Assembly: GCA_015486785.1 (NCBI GenBank)
Contig: WFQZ01000324.1
Coordinates: 1 to 11,089 of the forward strand
Direction: 5' to 3'
Length of the DNA: 11,089 bases
Origin: Thermoflexales bacterium
GTDB lineage: Bacteria; Chloroflexota; Anaerolineae; B4-G1; SLSP01
Each line of letters opens with the position of its first letter. The first letter of the stretch is position 1. This document shows positions 1 through 6,838 of this stretch, one piece after another. Made by a program: the position numbers and the translations under genes. The notes under the pieces were generated by a model. It was not told where the DNA came from. It did not search any database and saw nothing but the letters and a program-made list of their open reading frames with translations.

Positions 1-191
1 CCCACAATCGCTCCTCCGGCAAACGGCTCAAAGAATTCTTGGGGGCGGATGGGCAAACTGAGTAGCCAACGGCGCACCTTGGGCACCAGCCAGGTCTTTC
101 CGCCAGGGTAACGGAACGGGCTGCGGTGCTTGACCGTAGCGACGTTGACGATCTTATGAGTGTGCAAGGGAAAGAAACTCAGTTGTTCCAT
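1..191 (-). CDS. D12-class (Dam-like) adenine-specific DNA methyltransferase, N-terminal part
   Basis: The first 63 codons of a gene that continues past the left edge of the window. The product would transfer a methyl group from S-adenosylmethionine to N6 of adenine in a specific DNA site, as the protective half of a restriction-modification pair. What is seen: an ATG at 191, a short N-terminus, the sequence SPFRYPGGK around residues 24-32 (the RYPGGK signature that opens Dam/D12 enzymes), and FFEPFAGGA near residues 53-61, matching motif I of the SAM-binding fold. The catalytic DPPY motif lies beyond the window and cannot be checked. The start follows the TGA of the NotI-like nuclease gene by only two bases, so translation is probably coupled and the two form one unit. 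GC is lower than in the epimerase and recJ genes to the right. Family assignment is fairly firm from the two motifs; target sequence is unknown. Confidence 0.85.
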   Translation of the reverse strand, partial: MEQLSFFPLHTHKIVNVATVKHRSPFRYPGGKTWLVPKVRRWLLSLPIRPQEFFEPFAGGAIV

Positions 192-193
192 CT

Positions 194-1090
194 TCACATC
201 TCAGGAATATCGGCCAAAGTAGGAGCTTCTGGTGCTGTCCCCTTATCTAATTGTGCGTCCAGCTTGCCTTGCAAATACCCGATGAAATCTGCCAAAGCTC
301 CAGGCCGAGGTGTGGTCATTGCGGCTAACGCAGCTTGGAACTGGGTGTAAATTTTACGCCAGAGGGTCAGCCGGTACACGTTTTGCTCTTCGTCAAGGAC
401 AAGATCGTACACCAGCCACGCCATATTAGCCGCCTCTCTGGGTACTTCCGGTAACTCCGGCATTGCTTCGTAGAAGCCCCGATGAAGTGCCACAGCCATC
501 TTCTTATGCCAAGCGTTTAGAATCCCGCCCTTATAAATCAATTGTGGCGCCAGTCGTTTGCGGGAAGACGAAAGATAATCAGGACGAGGGTAATAACGAT
601 GGCCGCTCCAATCCATTGCGTAATGGGCTTCGGGGTTTTTCACGTAGAATTCAAATGGACGGCGAATATTCCCCGATATGTAAACCGCTTGTACCTCCAG
701 TGCACCGAAATCCACAATTTGCCCCCGCTCATCATAGGCAACCAGCACAATGTCAATGTTTCCGGCACTTTTCCCCTCGGCATCGTTGAGCCGCACCTCG
801 GTAAGCGATGTCCAGCGGGTGGTGGGCGGAAAGAAAAAGGCGGCGGCATCCTCTGCTATGAGCCACTCTTGGCGGAAACGAATCGGGCAGGTGATCGCCA
901 GCCCTTCCCCCGCAAAAATGCTGCATACTCCCAGTGGAGAACGTGCCTTATCCTTGGTGCACGAAGGCACTTTGTTATTGTAAGGACATAGCCGGTGCTG
1001 ACGATACCTTTTAGCCCGCTCGGAAAAATTGTCAACCGGAAAGCCGAACACTTCTGCCAACGGATGCCGTGGCAATCGCGGCTCGCTCAT
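194..1090 (-). CDS. NotI-family type II restriction endonuclease
   Basis: A 298-residue protein resembling the NotI restriction enzyme family, which cuts double-stranded DNA at a specific site using a PD-(D/E)XK core and carries a structural iron bound by four cysteines. What is seen: HPLAEVFGFP at residues 9-18; four cysteines at 35, 44, 56 and 68 in the CPYNNKVPSC...GVCS...ITCP arrangement typical of the family metal site; and a catalytic set D113 (NIDIV), E132 and Q134 (LEVQ), corresponding to the D/E/Q triad known for NotI. It is shorter than NotI (about 383 residues). An upstream in-frame ATG at 1114 exists, but ATG 1090 is preferred because GGGAGGAG lies just before it. It starts 45 bases after the epimerase stop and ends 2 bases before the methyltransferase ATG. 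GC is visibly lower than in the epimerase and recJ genes, suggesting acquisition by transfer. Cleavage specificity is not readable from the sequence. Confidence 0.88.
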   Translation of the reverse strand: MSEPRLPRHPLAEVFGFPVDNFSERAKRYRQHRLCPYNNKVPSCTKDKARSPLGVCSIFAGEGLAITCPIRFRQEWLIAEDAAAFFFPPTTRWTSLTEVRLNDAEGKSAGNIDIVLVAYDERGQIVDFGALEVQAVYISGNIRRPFEFYVKNPEAHYAMDWSGHRYYPRPDYLSSSRKRLAPQLIYKGGILNAWHKKMAVALHRGFYEAMPELPEVPREAANMAWLVYDLVLDEEQNVYRLTLWRKIYTQFQAALAAMTTPRPGALADFIGYLQGKLDAQLDKGTAPEAPTLADIPEM

Positions 1091-1094
1091 AGAT

Positions 1095-1102
1095 CTCCTC
1101 CC
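1095..1102 (-). promoter_or_regulatory. ribosome binding site that sets the nuclease start
   Basis: GGGAGGAG on the minus strand, with its GGAGG core six bases from the ATG at 1090. It favours this start over the in-frame ATG at 1114, which lies upstream of the site and would make the site part of the coding sequence. Confidence 0.7.
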
Positions 1103-1135
1103 GTGATTGTGCAACCTGAGATAGGGATCGCGCCT

Positions 1136-2086
1136 TTATCCGCCCGCCTGTTGATACCACGCCCAGAACTTGGCCAGCCCCTCCGCGACGGAGACTTGCG
1201 GCTCGTATCCCAGCAGCCGCCGCGCCTTGGAGATGTCGGCGTAGGTGATGGGCGGTTCGCTCGGCGGCGCGGGCGGAGTTTCCATCCGCGCGGGCTTGCC
1301 CACCAGCGATTCAATCATCGTGACGAAGTCGCGCATGCGCACCGGATGCCCCCGCCCCAGGTTGATCCGCTCGTATCCCAGCGGGCGATCCAGGGCCGCG
1401 ATGATCCCGTCCACGATGTCGCCCACGTAAGTCCAATCGCGGTGCATCTCCCCGGCGTTGTACAGTTTGAACACCCGGTCGTGGACGATGCTATCGGTGA
1501 TGATGTAGGGCATCATATCGGGACGCCCGCTCGGCCCGTAGACGCTGAAGAATCGCAGCGCGGTAAAGGTGATCCCAAAGAGGTTGTGGTACGTGTAGCC
1601 CAGCAGCTCCCCGGCGATCTTGGTGGCCGGGTAGGGCGCGAGCGGCTTCCCCAAAGGATCGTCTTCGCGGAACGGCAAGCGCGTCGTCTTGCCGTAGACC
1701 GACGAGGTGGAAGCACAGACGATGTGCGGCGTGCCCGCCAGGCGCATCGCTTCTAACACGTTCACCGTCCCGCGCACGTTCACATCCACGTAGAGCGGCG
1801 CACGCTCAATGGAGTAACGCACGCCCGCCATCGCCGCCAGATGCGCCACCGCGTCGAATCGCTCTTGGGCACACAACGCCCGCACCGCAGCCTCATCCCG
1901 CAAGTCCATTTCCCGCATCGTAAAGTGCGGATAAGCCCGCAAACGCGCCTCATTGGCCCGTTTTTGAGCCGGATCGTAGTAATCATTGAAGTTATCCAAC
2001 CCCACCACTTCATCGCCCCGCGCGAGCAGCGACGCCGCTAAGTTGCTGCCGATGAATCCGGCGGCCCCGGTAACAAGAACTTTCAT
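1136..2086 (-). CDS. NAD-dependent sugar-nucleotide epimerase, UDP-glucuronate 4-epimerase type
   Basis: A 316-residue extended short-chain dehydrogenase/reductase that inverts C4 of a UDP-sugar through a keto intermediate with tightly bound NAD; best guess UDP-glucuronate to UDP-galacturonate. What is seen: the Rossmann motif GAAGFIG at residues 7-13; DNFNDYYDPAQK at 31-42, characteristic of UDP-glucuronate 4-epimerases; AGVRYSIE at 87-94; the serine-rich catalytic strand STSSVYG at 126-132; the catalytic pair Tyr152/Lys156 (YPATK); and RFFSVYGPSGRPDM at 178-191. Length is normal for the family. AGGAGG sits six bases before the ATG. It starts 27 bases after the recJ stop and probably shares its transcript. 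Downstream of an LCP glycopolymer transferase, it fits supply of uronic acid precursors for cell-surface polysaccharide. UDP-glucose 4-epimerase or another uronate epimerase cannot be excluded from motifs alone. Confidence 0.88.
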   Translation of the reverse strand: MKVLVTGAAGFIGSNLAASLLARGDEVVGLDNFNDYYDPAQKRANEARLRAYPHFTMREMDLRDEAAVRALCAQERFDAVAHLAAMAGVRYSIERAPLYVDVNVRGTVNVLEAMRLAGTPHIVCASTSSVYGKTTRLPFREDDPLGKPLAPYPATKIAGELLGYTYHNLFGITFTALRFFSVYGPSGRPDMMPYIITDSIVHDRVFKLYNAGEMHRDWTYVGDIVDGIIAALDRPLGYERINLGRGHPVRMRDFVTMIESLVGKPARMETPPAPPSEPPITYADISKARRLLGYEPQVSVAEGLAKFWAWYQQAGG

Positions 2087-2104
2087 CTATCGCCTCCTAA
2101 AATG

Positions 2105-2126
2105 CCATCCGCATCAGGTCGGATGG
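2105..2126 (-). terminator. possible intercistronic attenuator hairpin at the recJ stop codon
   Basis: Perfect 7-bp inverted repeat (CCATCCG / CGGATGG) with an eight-base loop that contains the recJ TGA stop. On the minus strand it is followed by CATTTTAGG, a short T-run, then the Shine-Dalgarno site of the epimerase gene. It could be a weak terminator, an attenuator or an mRNA processing/stability element between recJ and the epimerase gene. The stem is short, so full termination is unlikely. Confidence 0.35.
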
Positions 2127-3838
2127 TGAATATCCAGCACCTTCAATTGCAACGTGACGCGCCCGCGCCACTCGTTGCGTTCCAACACATAAGCCACGTC
2201 AATCCGACGAGGCAAACGGCCAATCCACATCCCTTGGCGGAAAGCGATGGCATCCCACGCGCGGCCCTGCTCATCTTCCAGGGTCAACTTGAGGTGCTGC
2301 CCCGCGTTGCCCACGGCACGATGCGAACGCACCAGCACGCTGCGGCTGGCAAAACGCGGCGCGGGATTGCCGAACCCGAAGGGTCGCAGCGTCTCCAACG
2401 CCTTGAACAGCTCCCACGAAAGCTCGGACAGCCGCACTTCCGCATCCAGCGAGAGCGAGGGACTCAGCGGCAAGCCGGATAACTGCTCGTGCGCCAGGGC
2501 GTGCAAGCGGCTCTGCAACGTATCCAGATGCTCCGTGCGCACGGTGAACCCAGCTGCGGCAGCATGTCCTCCGTGGTGCATCAGCAAATCTGCCACCTCG
2601 TCCAGAGCCTTGGTGATGTGAAACTCCGGGATGGAGCGGGCCGAGCCTTTGCTCAGCTCGCCCTGGATGGCGACGACCACTGCCGGACGGTAATACTCAT
2701 CCACCAAGCGGCTGGCGGCCAGCCCCACCACGCCGGAGGGAAACTCGCGCATTGCTGCGAAGAGCAGCGGGGGCAAAACCTCGCGCCGCGTGATGATCGC
2801 CTGCGCCTGCTCCTGGATCGTCGCGGTCAACTCGCGCCGCTCCTTGTTCAGGTCATCTAACTGCTGCGCCAGCGGCAACGCCTGCGACATATCGGAGGCC
2901 AACAGCAGGCGCAGCGCGATGGCCGGATCGGCGATCCGCCCCGCCGCGTTGATCCGCGGCGCCAGCGAGTACCCGATAGTGTGCTCCGTCACCTGGCCGG
3001 GGGATACGTGAGACGCGGAGAGCAACGCGGCCACGCCCGGCCGCCGTCCCTCGTTGATCTGCTCCAGCCCGCGAGCTACCAGCACGTGATTTTCCCCCAG
3101 CAGCGGGACCATATCGGCCACCGTGCCCAAGGCCACCAAGTCCAGCAATGACGCCTCGGTCAACTCCGCGTGCGTGGTTTTGAGCGGCACCTGGTGATTC
3201 GTCCGCAACAACGCCTGCGCCAGCTTGAAGGCCACGCCCGCCCCGGCCAAATCCTTGAACGGATAGCGGCAGTCAGGCCGCCGGGGATTGATCACCGCGT
3301 TGGCGGCGGGCAGTGACTCGCCCAGATGGTGATGGTCGGTGATGACCACCTGCATCCCCAGCCGCCGCGCCAACGCAATCTCCGGGAGCGAGCGGATACC
3401 GCAATCTACCGTCACCAGCACCCGCACGCCCTTTTCGGCCAACGCCGTGATCGCCGCCGGATTCAGGCCGTAGCCCTCGCCGGCGCGGGTGGGGATGTAC
3501 GCCTCCACCTGCGCCCCTAACGAGCGCAGCGTCTCCACCATAATCGCCGAGGCGGTGATCCCGTCCACGTCGTAATCGCCGTACACGGCAATCGGCAAGT
3601 GCGCCGTCACCGCCCGCCGCAGCAGCGTGACCGCCGTCTGCATGTCCCGCAACAGAAACGGATTATCCGCCGGGATCGTCCGCCGGAGGAAGTGCGCGAT
3701 TTCATCGGGATTGACCAAGCCCCGGTTGTAGAGCAGTTGCGCCACCAACGGATGCAAAGATGCGTGCTGCGCGAAAAATCGCCGGGGTGCTCGCGGCGCA
3801 ATGCGCCATTGTTTCTCTCCGATCAACATAACCTCCAT
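2114..3838 (-). CDS. recJ: single-stranded-DNA-specific 5'-3' exonuclease RecJ
   Basis: A 574-residue cytoplasmic nuclease of the DHH phosphoesterase superfamily, which degrades single-stranded DNA 5' to 3' in recombination, mismatch and base-excision repair. What is seen: motif I DYDVDG at residues 88-93, DCG at 145-147, the name-giving DHH at 168-170, LVALGTVADMVPL at 234-246, and the DHHA1 nucleic-acid-binding module with GGHAAAAG at 423-430. The remaining C-terminal part (about 460-570) has the size and place of the RecJ OB fold. Length is typical. The first ATG (3838) follows the LCP stop TAG by one base; a second ATG at 3829 has GGAGG only two bases away, too close to be ideal, so the start is uncertain by three codons. 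All metal-binding motifs are intact, so the enzyme should be active. Confidence 0.95.
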   Translation of the reverse strand: MEVMLIGEKQWRIAPRAPRRFFAQHASLHPLVAQLLYNRGLVNPDEIAHFLRRTIPADNPFLLRDMQTAVTLLRRAVTAHLPIAVYGDYDVDGITASAIMVETLRSLGAQVEAYIPTRAGEGYGLNPAAITALAEKGVRVLVTVDCGIRSLPEIALARRLGMQVVITDHHHLGESLPAANAVINPRRPDCRYPFKDLAGAGVAFKLAQALLRTNHQVPLKTTHAELTEASLLDLVALGTVADMVPLLGENHVLVARGLEQINEGRRPGVAALLSASHVSPGQVTEHTIGYSLAPRINAAGRIADPAIALRLLLASDMSQALPLAQQLDDLNKERRELTATIQEQAQAIITRREVLPPLLFAAMREFPSGVVGLAASRLVDEYYRPAVVVAIQGELSKGSARSIPEFHITKALDEVADLLMHHGGHAAAAGFTVRTEHLDTLQSRLHALAHEQLSGLPLSPSLSLDAEVRLSELSWELFKALETLRPFGFGNPAPRFASRSVLVRSHRAVGNAGQHLKLTLEDEQGRAWDAIAFRQGMWIGRLPRRIDVAYVLERNEWRGRVTLQLKVLDIHHPT

Positions 3839-3839
3839 T

Positions 3840-5375
3840 CTATGGCGTGGGCATCGGGGAAGGTGTGGGCGTCGCCCGCCAACGAGCCGTCCCGGTCGCC
3901 AAGCAGGGATTGTAATCCTGCCCCAGCGTCACCCGAAATTCCACCGGACTGCCTTCCGTGGGCGAGGCTTTGACCTCGCTCTGCGGCAAGCGGTAAATGC
4001 GGAGCAACTTGTACAGCGGCGAGCCTTTGGACGTGGTCGTGAAGTCCTCTATCTGCGTGTGCGGGATCGCCGCCACATCCAGCACCTCCGTCACCGCGAA
4101 GCCCTCCAGCCCCAGCCGATAGGCGGCCACATCGCCCCAGCCGGGATGCCCTGAGCCATTCCACACGGCCACGCGGTACGCCCGCTGTCCGGCGCGGCTG
4201 GTGACCGGTGGCTGCGCTGCCTCGCGCATAAAATCATACAAAGCATCGTAATGAGGCACCAGCACCGCCCCGCCGTTCGGCGCACGCCAGCTTTCCAGCA
4301 ATCGGCTGCCCCGCACGAAGCGGCTCTTGATATCCCGCGTATCCAACTGCGCCGCCAGCGACCCCAAGTACAACATCTCCGGCAGCGGCATATCGGTCTC
4401 CACCGTCTGTTGATACGCATCCCACAGCGCGGGAATCTGCCCCAGCAAGTTCTGGCTGCGGGCCTGACGGAAGATCGCCATCAGCACCTGCTGTTGGCGG
4501 CGATGGCGGTCAAAATCCGAGGTGCTCCAGCGGGAACGGACGTACCACAGCGCGTATTTCCCGTCCAAGTGATGCACGCCCGGCTCCAAGTCAATGTCCG
4601 TTTGCCCGGTGGGCGATTCATCATCCAAATACGTATCGTGGAACGGACACTCCACCACAATATCCACCCCGCCCACCGCATCCACCACGCTGCGATAGCC
4701 GTTGAAATCCACCATCGTGTAGTAGTGAATCGGAATCCCGAAGTTGTACTCAATCGTGGCCTTGAGCAACGCCGGCCCGCCGCCGGGATACTTGCGGGTG
4801 ACGCCGCGCAGATACGCGGTGTTGATCTTATCCAGCCCCCAGGTCGGAATCCAGGCGTAAAAATCGCGCGGGATGGAAATCATGCTCGCCGAGGGCACGC
4901 CGGGGAACACCGAGACGATCAACAGTACATCGGTGCGGGCGATCTTCTCCCCCGGCCGCCGGTCGCTGCCCAGCACCAGGATGTTGATCGTCCCCTTGGG
5001 CTGGCTGATGAGCGGCATCGGCGTGGGCTGCGGGCGCGTGGATGTGACCACCGTGGTCCCGCTGAGGATCGCCGGTGGCGTAGGGAGCGATTGCGGCCCC
5101 GGAGTCGCCGTGGGCGTGAGCGTCGGCGTGGCGGTCGGCGTAGGGGTGGGGGGCACGGTCGGCGTCCACGTCGGCGGCAGCGTCGGCGTGGACGAAGGGC
5201 GCGGCGTGAGCGTCGCCGTGGGCGTGAGCGTGGCCGTCGGCGTGTGGGGCAGCGTCGGCGTGACCACCACCGTTCGGGGCGGCAGATCGTGGCCCGCCAG
5301 GAATAGCCCCACGCCCAGCAAGGCCAGCAATCCGACGAAAATGCCCCACTTCAATATCAGCGTCAACCGCTCCAT
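3840..5375 (-). CDS. LCP (LytR-CpsA-Psr) family glycopolymer transferase with Thr-Pro linker and LytR_C domain
   Basis: A 511-residue membrane-anchored enzyme of the family that moves lipid-linked glycopolymers onto the cell wall, acting outside the membrane. Order of parts: one transmembrane anchor at about residues 4-27; a long Thr/Pro-rich linker at about 40-120, of the style common in Chloroflexota surface proteins; the LCP domain at about 128-306 with RTD (147-149), PRDFY (169-173), DKINTAY, and the Arg/Asp cluster RSR...SDFDRHRR (280-293) that binds the polyprenyl phosphate and metal; then a LytR_C domain from about 400 (YRVAVWNGSG), and a second Thr-Pro tail at the C-terminus. ATG 5375 is chosen because GGGAGG lies five bases before it and the anchor follows directly. 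The frame stays open to a GTG at 5456, and a TTG at 5432 has AGGAGG five bases upstream, so an N-terminal extension is possible. The stop is one base from the recJ ATG. Confidence 0.9.
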   Translation of the reverse strand: MERLTLILKWGIFVGLLALLGVGLFLAGHDLPPRTVVVTPTLPHTPTATLTPTATLTPRPSSTPTLPPTWTPTVPPTPTPTATPTLTPTATPGPQSLPTPPAILSGTTVVTSTRPQPTPMPLISQPKGTINILVLGSDRRPGEKIARTDVLLIVSVFPGVPSASMISIPRDFYAWIPTWGLDKINTAYLRGVTRKYPGGGPALLKATIEYNFGIPIHYYTMVDFNGYRSVVDAVGGVDIVVECPFHDTYLDDESPTGQTDIDLEPGVHHLDGKYALWYVRSRWSTSDFDRHRRQQQVLMAIFRQARSQNLLGQIPALWDAYQQTVETDMPLPEMLYLGSLAAQLDTRDIKSRFVRGSRLLESWRAPNGGAVLVPHYDALYDFMREAAQPPVTSRAGQRAYRVAVWNGSGHPGWGDVAAYRLGLEGFAVTEVLDVAAIPHTQIEDFTTTSKGSPLYKLLRIYRLPQSEVKASPTEGSPVEFRVTLGQDYNPCLATGTARWRATPTPSPMPTP

Positions 5376-5405
5376 TGCGCCCTCCCATCGCTCCAGGATG
5401 CAATC

Positions 5406-5432
5406 ATCATACCATGGAGATGAAGCCTTCAA
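5406..5432 (-). promoter_or_regulatory. candidate promoter for the LCP-recJ-epimerase transcript
   Basis: On the minus strand TTGAAG (5432-5427) and TATGAT (5411-5406) are separated by 15 bases. The -10 is five of six to consensus; the -35 is four of six and the spacer is short. Transcription would begin near 5399, giving a leader of about 24 bases before ATG 5375, and would leave the alternative TTG/GTG starts outside the message. Confidence 0.4.
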
Positions 5433-5539
5433 AGATTCCTCCTGCAATTTACGCACTCCGGCAGCTCTTGACCCGCTTTTGGTAGGTTTTGAAAGGCGTT
5501 TTGTGCTAAGCTGGGGGCAACTAATCTAAGGAGGCGTTT

Positions 5540-6817
5540 ATGACCGCAACCTCAAGACTTCCGGGATTCTATAACTTGCCCTTGGCGGAACGGGTTGAGC
5601 TGATCGCCCAACAAGCCGGGCTGAGTGCGGAGGAACGGGCATCCTTGCGCGAAAGTCTCTCCACGGAGCGGGCCGATTTTATGATTGAAAACACCGTGGG
5701 GCGGCACGCGCTTCCCTTGGGCATCGCCACCAACTTCATCGTCAACGGGCGTGAAGTGCTGGTGCCGATGGTCATTGAAGAGCCGTCCGTCGTGGCGGGC
5801 GCGTCCCTGGCGGCGAAGCTGGCCCGCGCCGGCGGCGGGTTCATCGCCACCACCGACGCGCCGGTGATGATCGGCCAAATCCAGGTGGTGGAAGTCCCCG
5901 ATCCGTGGGCGGCCAAGGTGGCCTTGCTCGCGCGGCGCGAGGAGCTGCTCGCGCTGGCCGATAGCGTCGATCCGGTGCTGCTGAAGCTCGGCGGCGGAGC
6001 GCGTGACCTGCAAGTGCGCATCCTCCAGACCGCCGCCGGGCCGATGCTGGTCGTGCATCTGCTCTACGACGTGCGCGACGCGATGGGCGCGAACGCCGTC
6101 AACACCGCGTGCGAACGGCTCGCGCCCTTGGTATCCTCCATCAGCGGCGGCAAAGTTTTCCTGCGCATCCTCAGCAACCTCGCCGACCGTCGTTTGGCCT
6201 ACGCCAGCGTGACGATTCCCGAAGCGGCCTTGGCCTTTGGGGAGTTTTCCGGCGCGCAAGTGGCGCAAGGCATTGAGATCGCCGCCGCCTTCGCCGCCGC
6301 CGATCCTTACCGCGCGGCCACGCACAACAAGGGGATTATGAACGGCGTGGACGCCGTCGTGCTGGCGACCGGCAACGACTGGCGGGCCATCGAGGCGGGC
6401 GCGCACGCCTACGCCGCGCACGGCGGACGTTACACCAGCTTGAGCCGTTGGCAGCGTGACGGGCGCGGCAACTTGACCGGGGCCTTGGAGATGCCGTTGG
6501 CTTTGGGCATCGTCGGCGGGGCGACCAGAGTCCACCCGACGGTGCGCACTGCGCTCAAAATCCTGGGCGTGCGCACCGCGCAGGAGCTGGCCGAAATCGT
6601 GGTCAGCGTGGGGCTGGCGCAGAACCTGGCCGCCGTGCGGGCCTTGGCCACCGAGGGCATCCAGCGGGGGCACATGGAATTGCACGCCCGCCAAGTCGCC
6701 ATCGCCGCCGGGGCCACCGGCGACGAAATCACCGCCGTGGCCGCCGCGATGATCGGCGAAGGCACCATCCGCAGCGACCGCGCCACGGCTTTGCTCCGTC
6801 AGATGCGCGGAGCTTGA
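5540..6817 (+). CDS. class II hydroxymethylglutaryl-CoA reductase
   Basis: A 425-residue soluble enzyme acting on the HMG-CoA/mevalonate pair with NAD(P)H; in this operon the biosynthetic direction, HMG-CoA to mevalonate, is implied. What is seen: ENTVGRHALPLG at residues 50-61, IEEPSVVAGAS at 79-89, DAMGANAVNT at 180-189 (dinucleotide-binding region), THNKGIMNG at 261-269, ATGNDWRA at 276-283 and QRGHMELHAR at 375-384. The catalytic residues described for Pseudomonas mevalonii HMGR (E83, K267, D283, H381) correspond to E80, K264, D280 and H378 with a constant offset of three, so the active site is complete. No membrane segment is present and the length matches class II enzymes. AAGGAGG lies five bases before the ATG. 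First gene of a four-gene unit; the next begins 21 bases downstream. NADH or NADPH preference cannot be read with confidence. Confidence 0.95.
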   Translation: MTATSRLPGFYNLPLAERVELIAQQAGLSAEERASLRESLSTERADFMIENTVGRHALPLGIATNFIVNGREVLVPMVIEEPSVVAGASLAAKLARAGGGFIATTDAPVMIGQIQVVEVPDPWAAKVALLARREELLALADSVDPVLLKLGGGARDLQVRILQTAAGPMLVVHLLYDVRDAMGANAVNTACERLAPLVSSISGGKVFLRILSNLADRRLAYASVTIPEAALAFGEFSGAQVAQGIEIAAAFAAADPYRAATHNKGIMNGVDAVVLATGNDWRAIEAGAHAYAAHGGRYTSLSRWQRDGRGNLTGALEMPLALGIVGGATRVHPTVRTALKILGVRTAQELAEIVVSVGLAQNLAAVRALATEGIQRGHMELHARQVAIAAGATGDEITAVAAAMIGEGTIRSDRATALLRQMRGA

Positions 6818-6838
6818 ATCATTCGCAAGGAGAAATCT

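Noticed and set aside
126..350. A 74-codon plus-strand frame at the left edge
   Set aside because: Lies opposite the methyltransferase start and the nuclease end, both of which have recognisable motifs.
995..1756. A 253-codon plus-strand frame opposite the epimerase
   Set aside because: Shadow of a gene with clear SDR motifs; it also crosses the epimerase-nuclease junction, which a real gene would not explain.
5085..5275. Repetitive GGCGTGAGCGTCGGCG-like sequence that looks like a minisatellite
   Set aside because: It is the coding sequence of the Thr-Pro linker of the LCP protein; repetition follows from the protein composition, units are irregular and there is no spacer pattern as in CRISPR.
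4251..5306. A 351-codon plus-strand frame opposite the LCP gene
   Set aside because: Arg-rich low-complexity translation arising from the complement of the Thr-Pro linker and the G+C-rich LCP codons; no ribosome site or motif.
5457..5539. A promoter for the mevalonate operon
   Set aside because: TTGACC at 5468 and TTGAAA at 5489 are present, but no -10 element lies at a suitable distance; GCTAAG at 5505 matches only three of six bases. The promoter must be here but I cannot place it.
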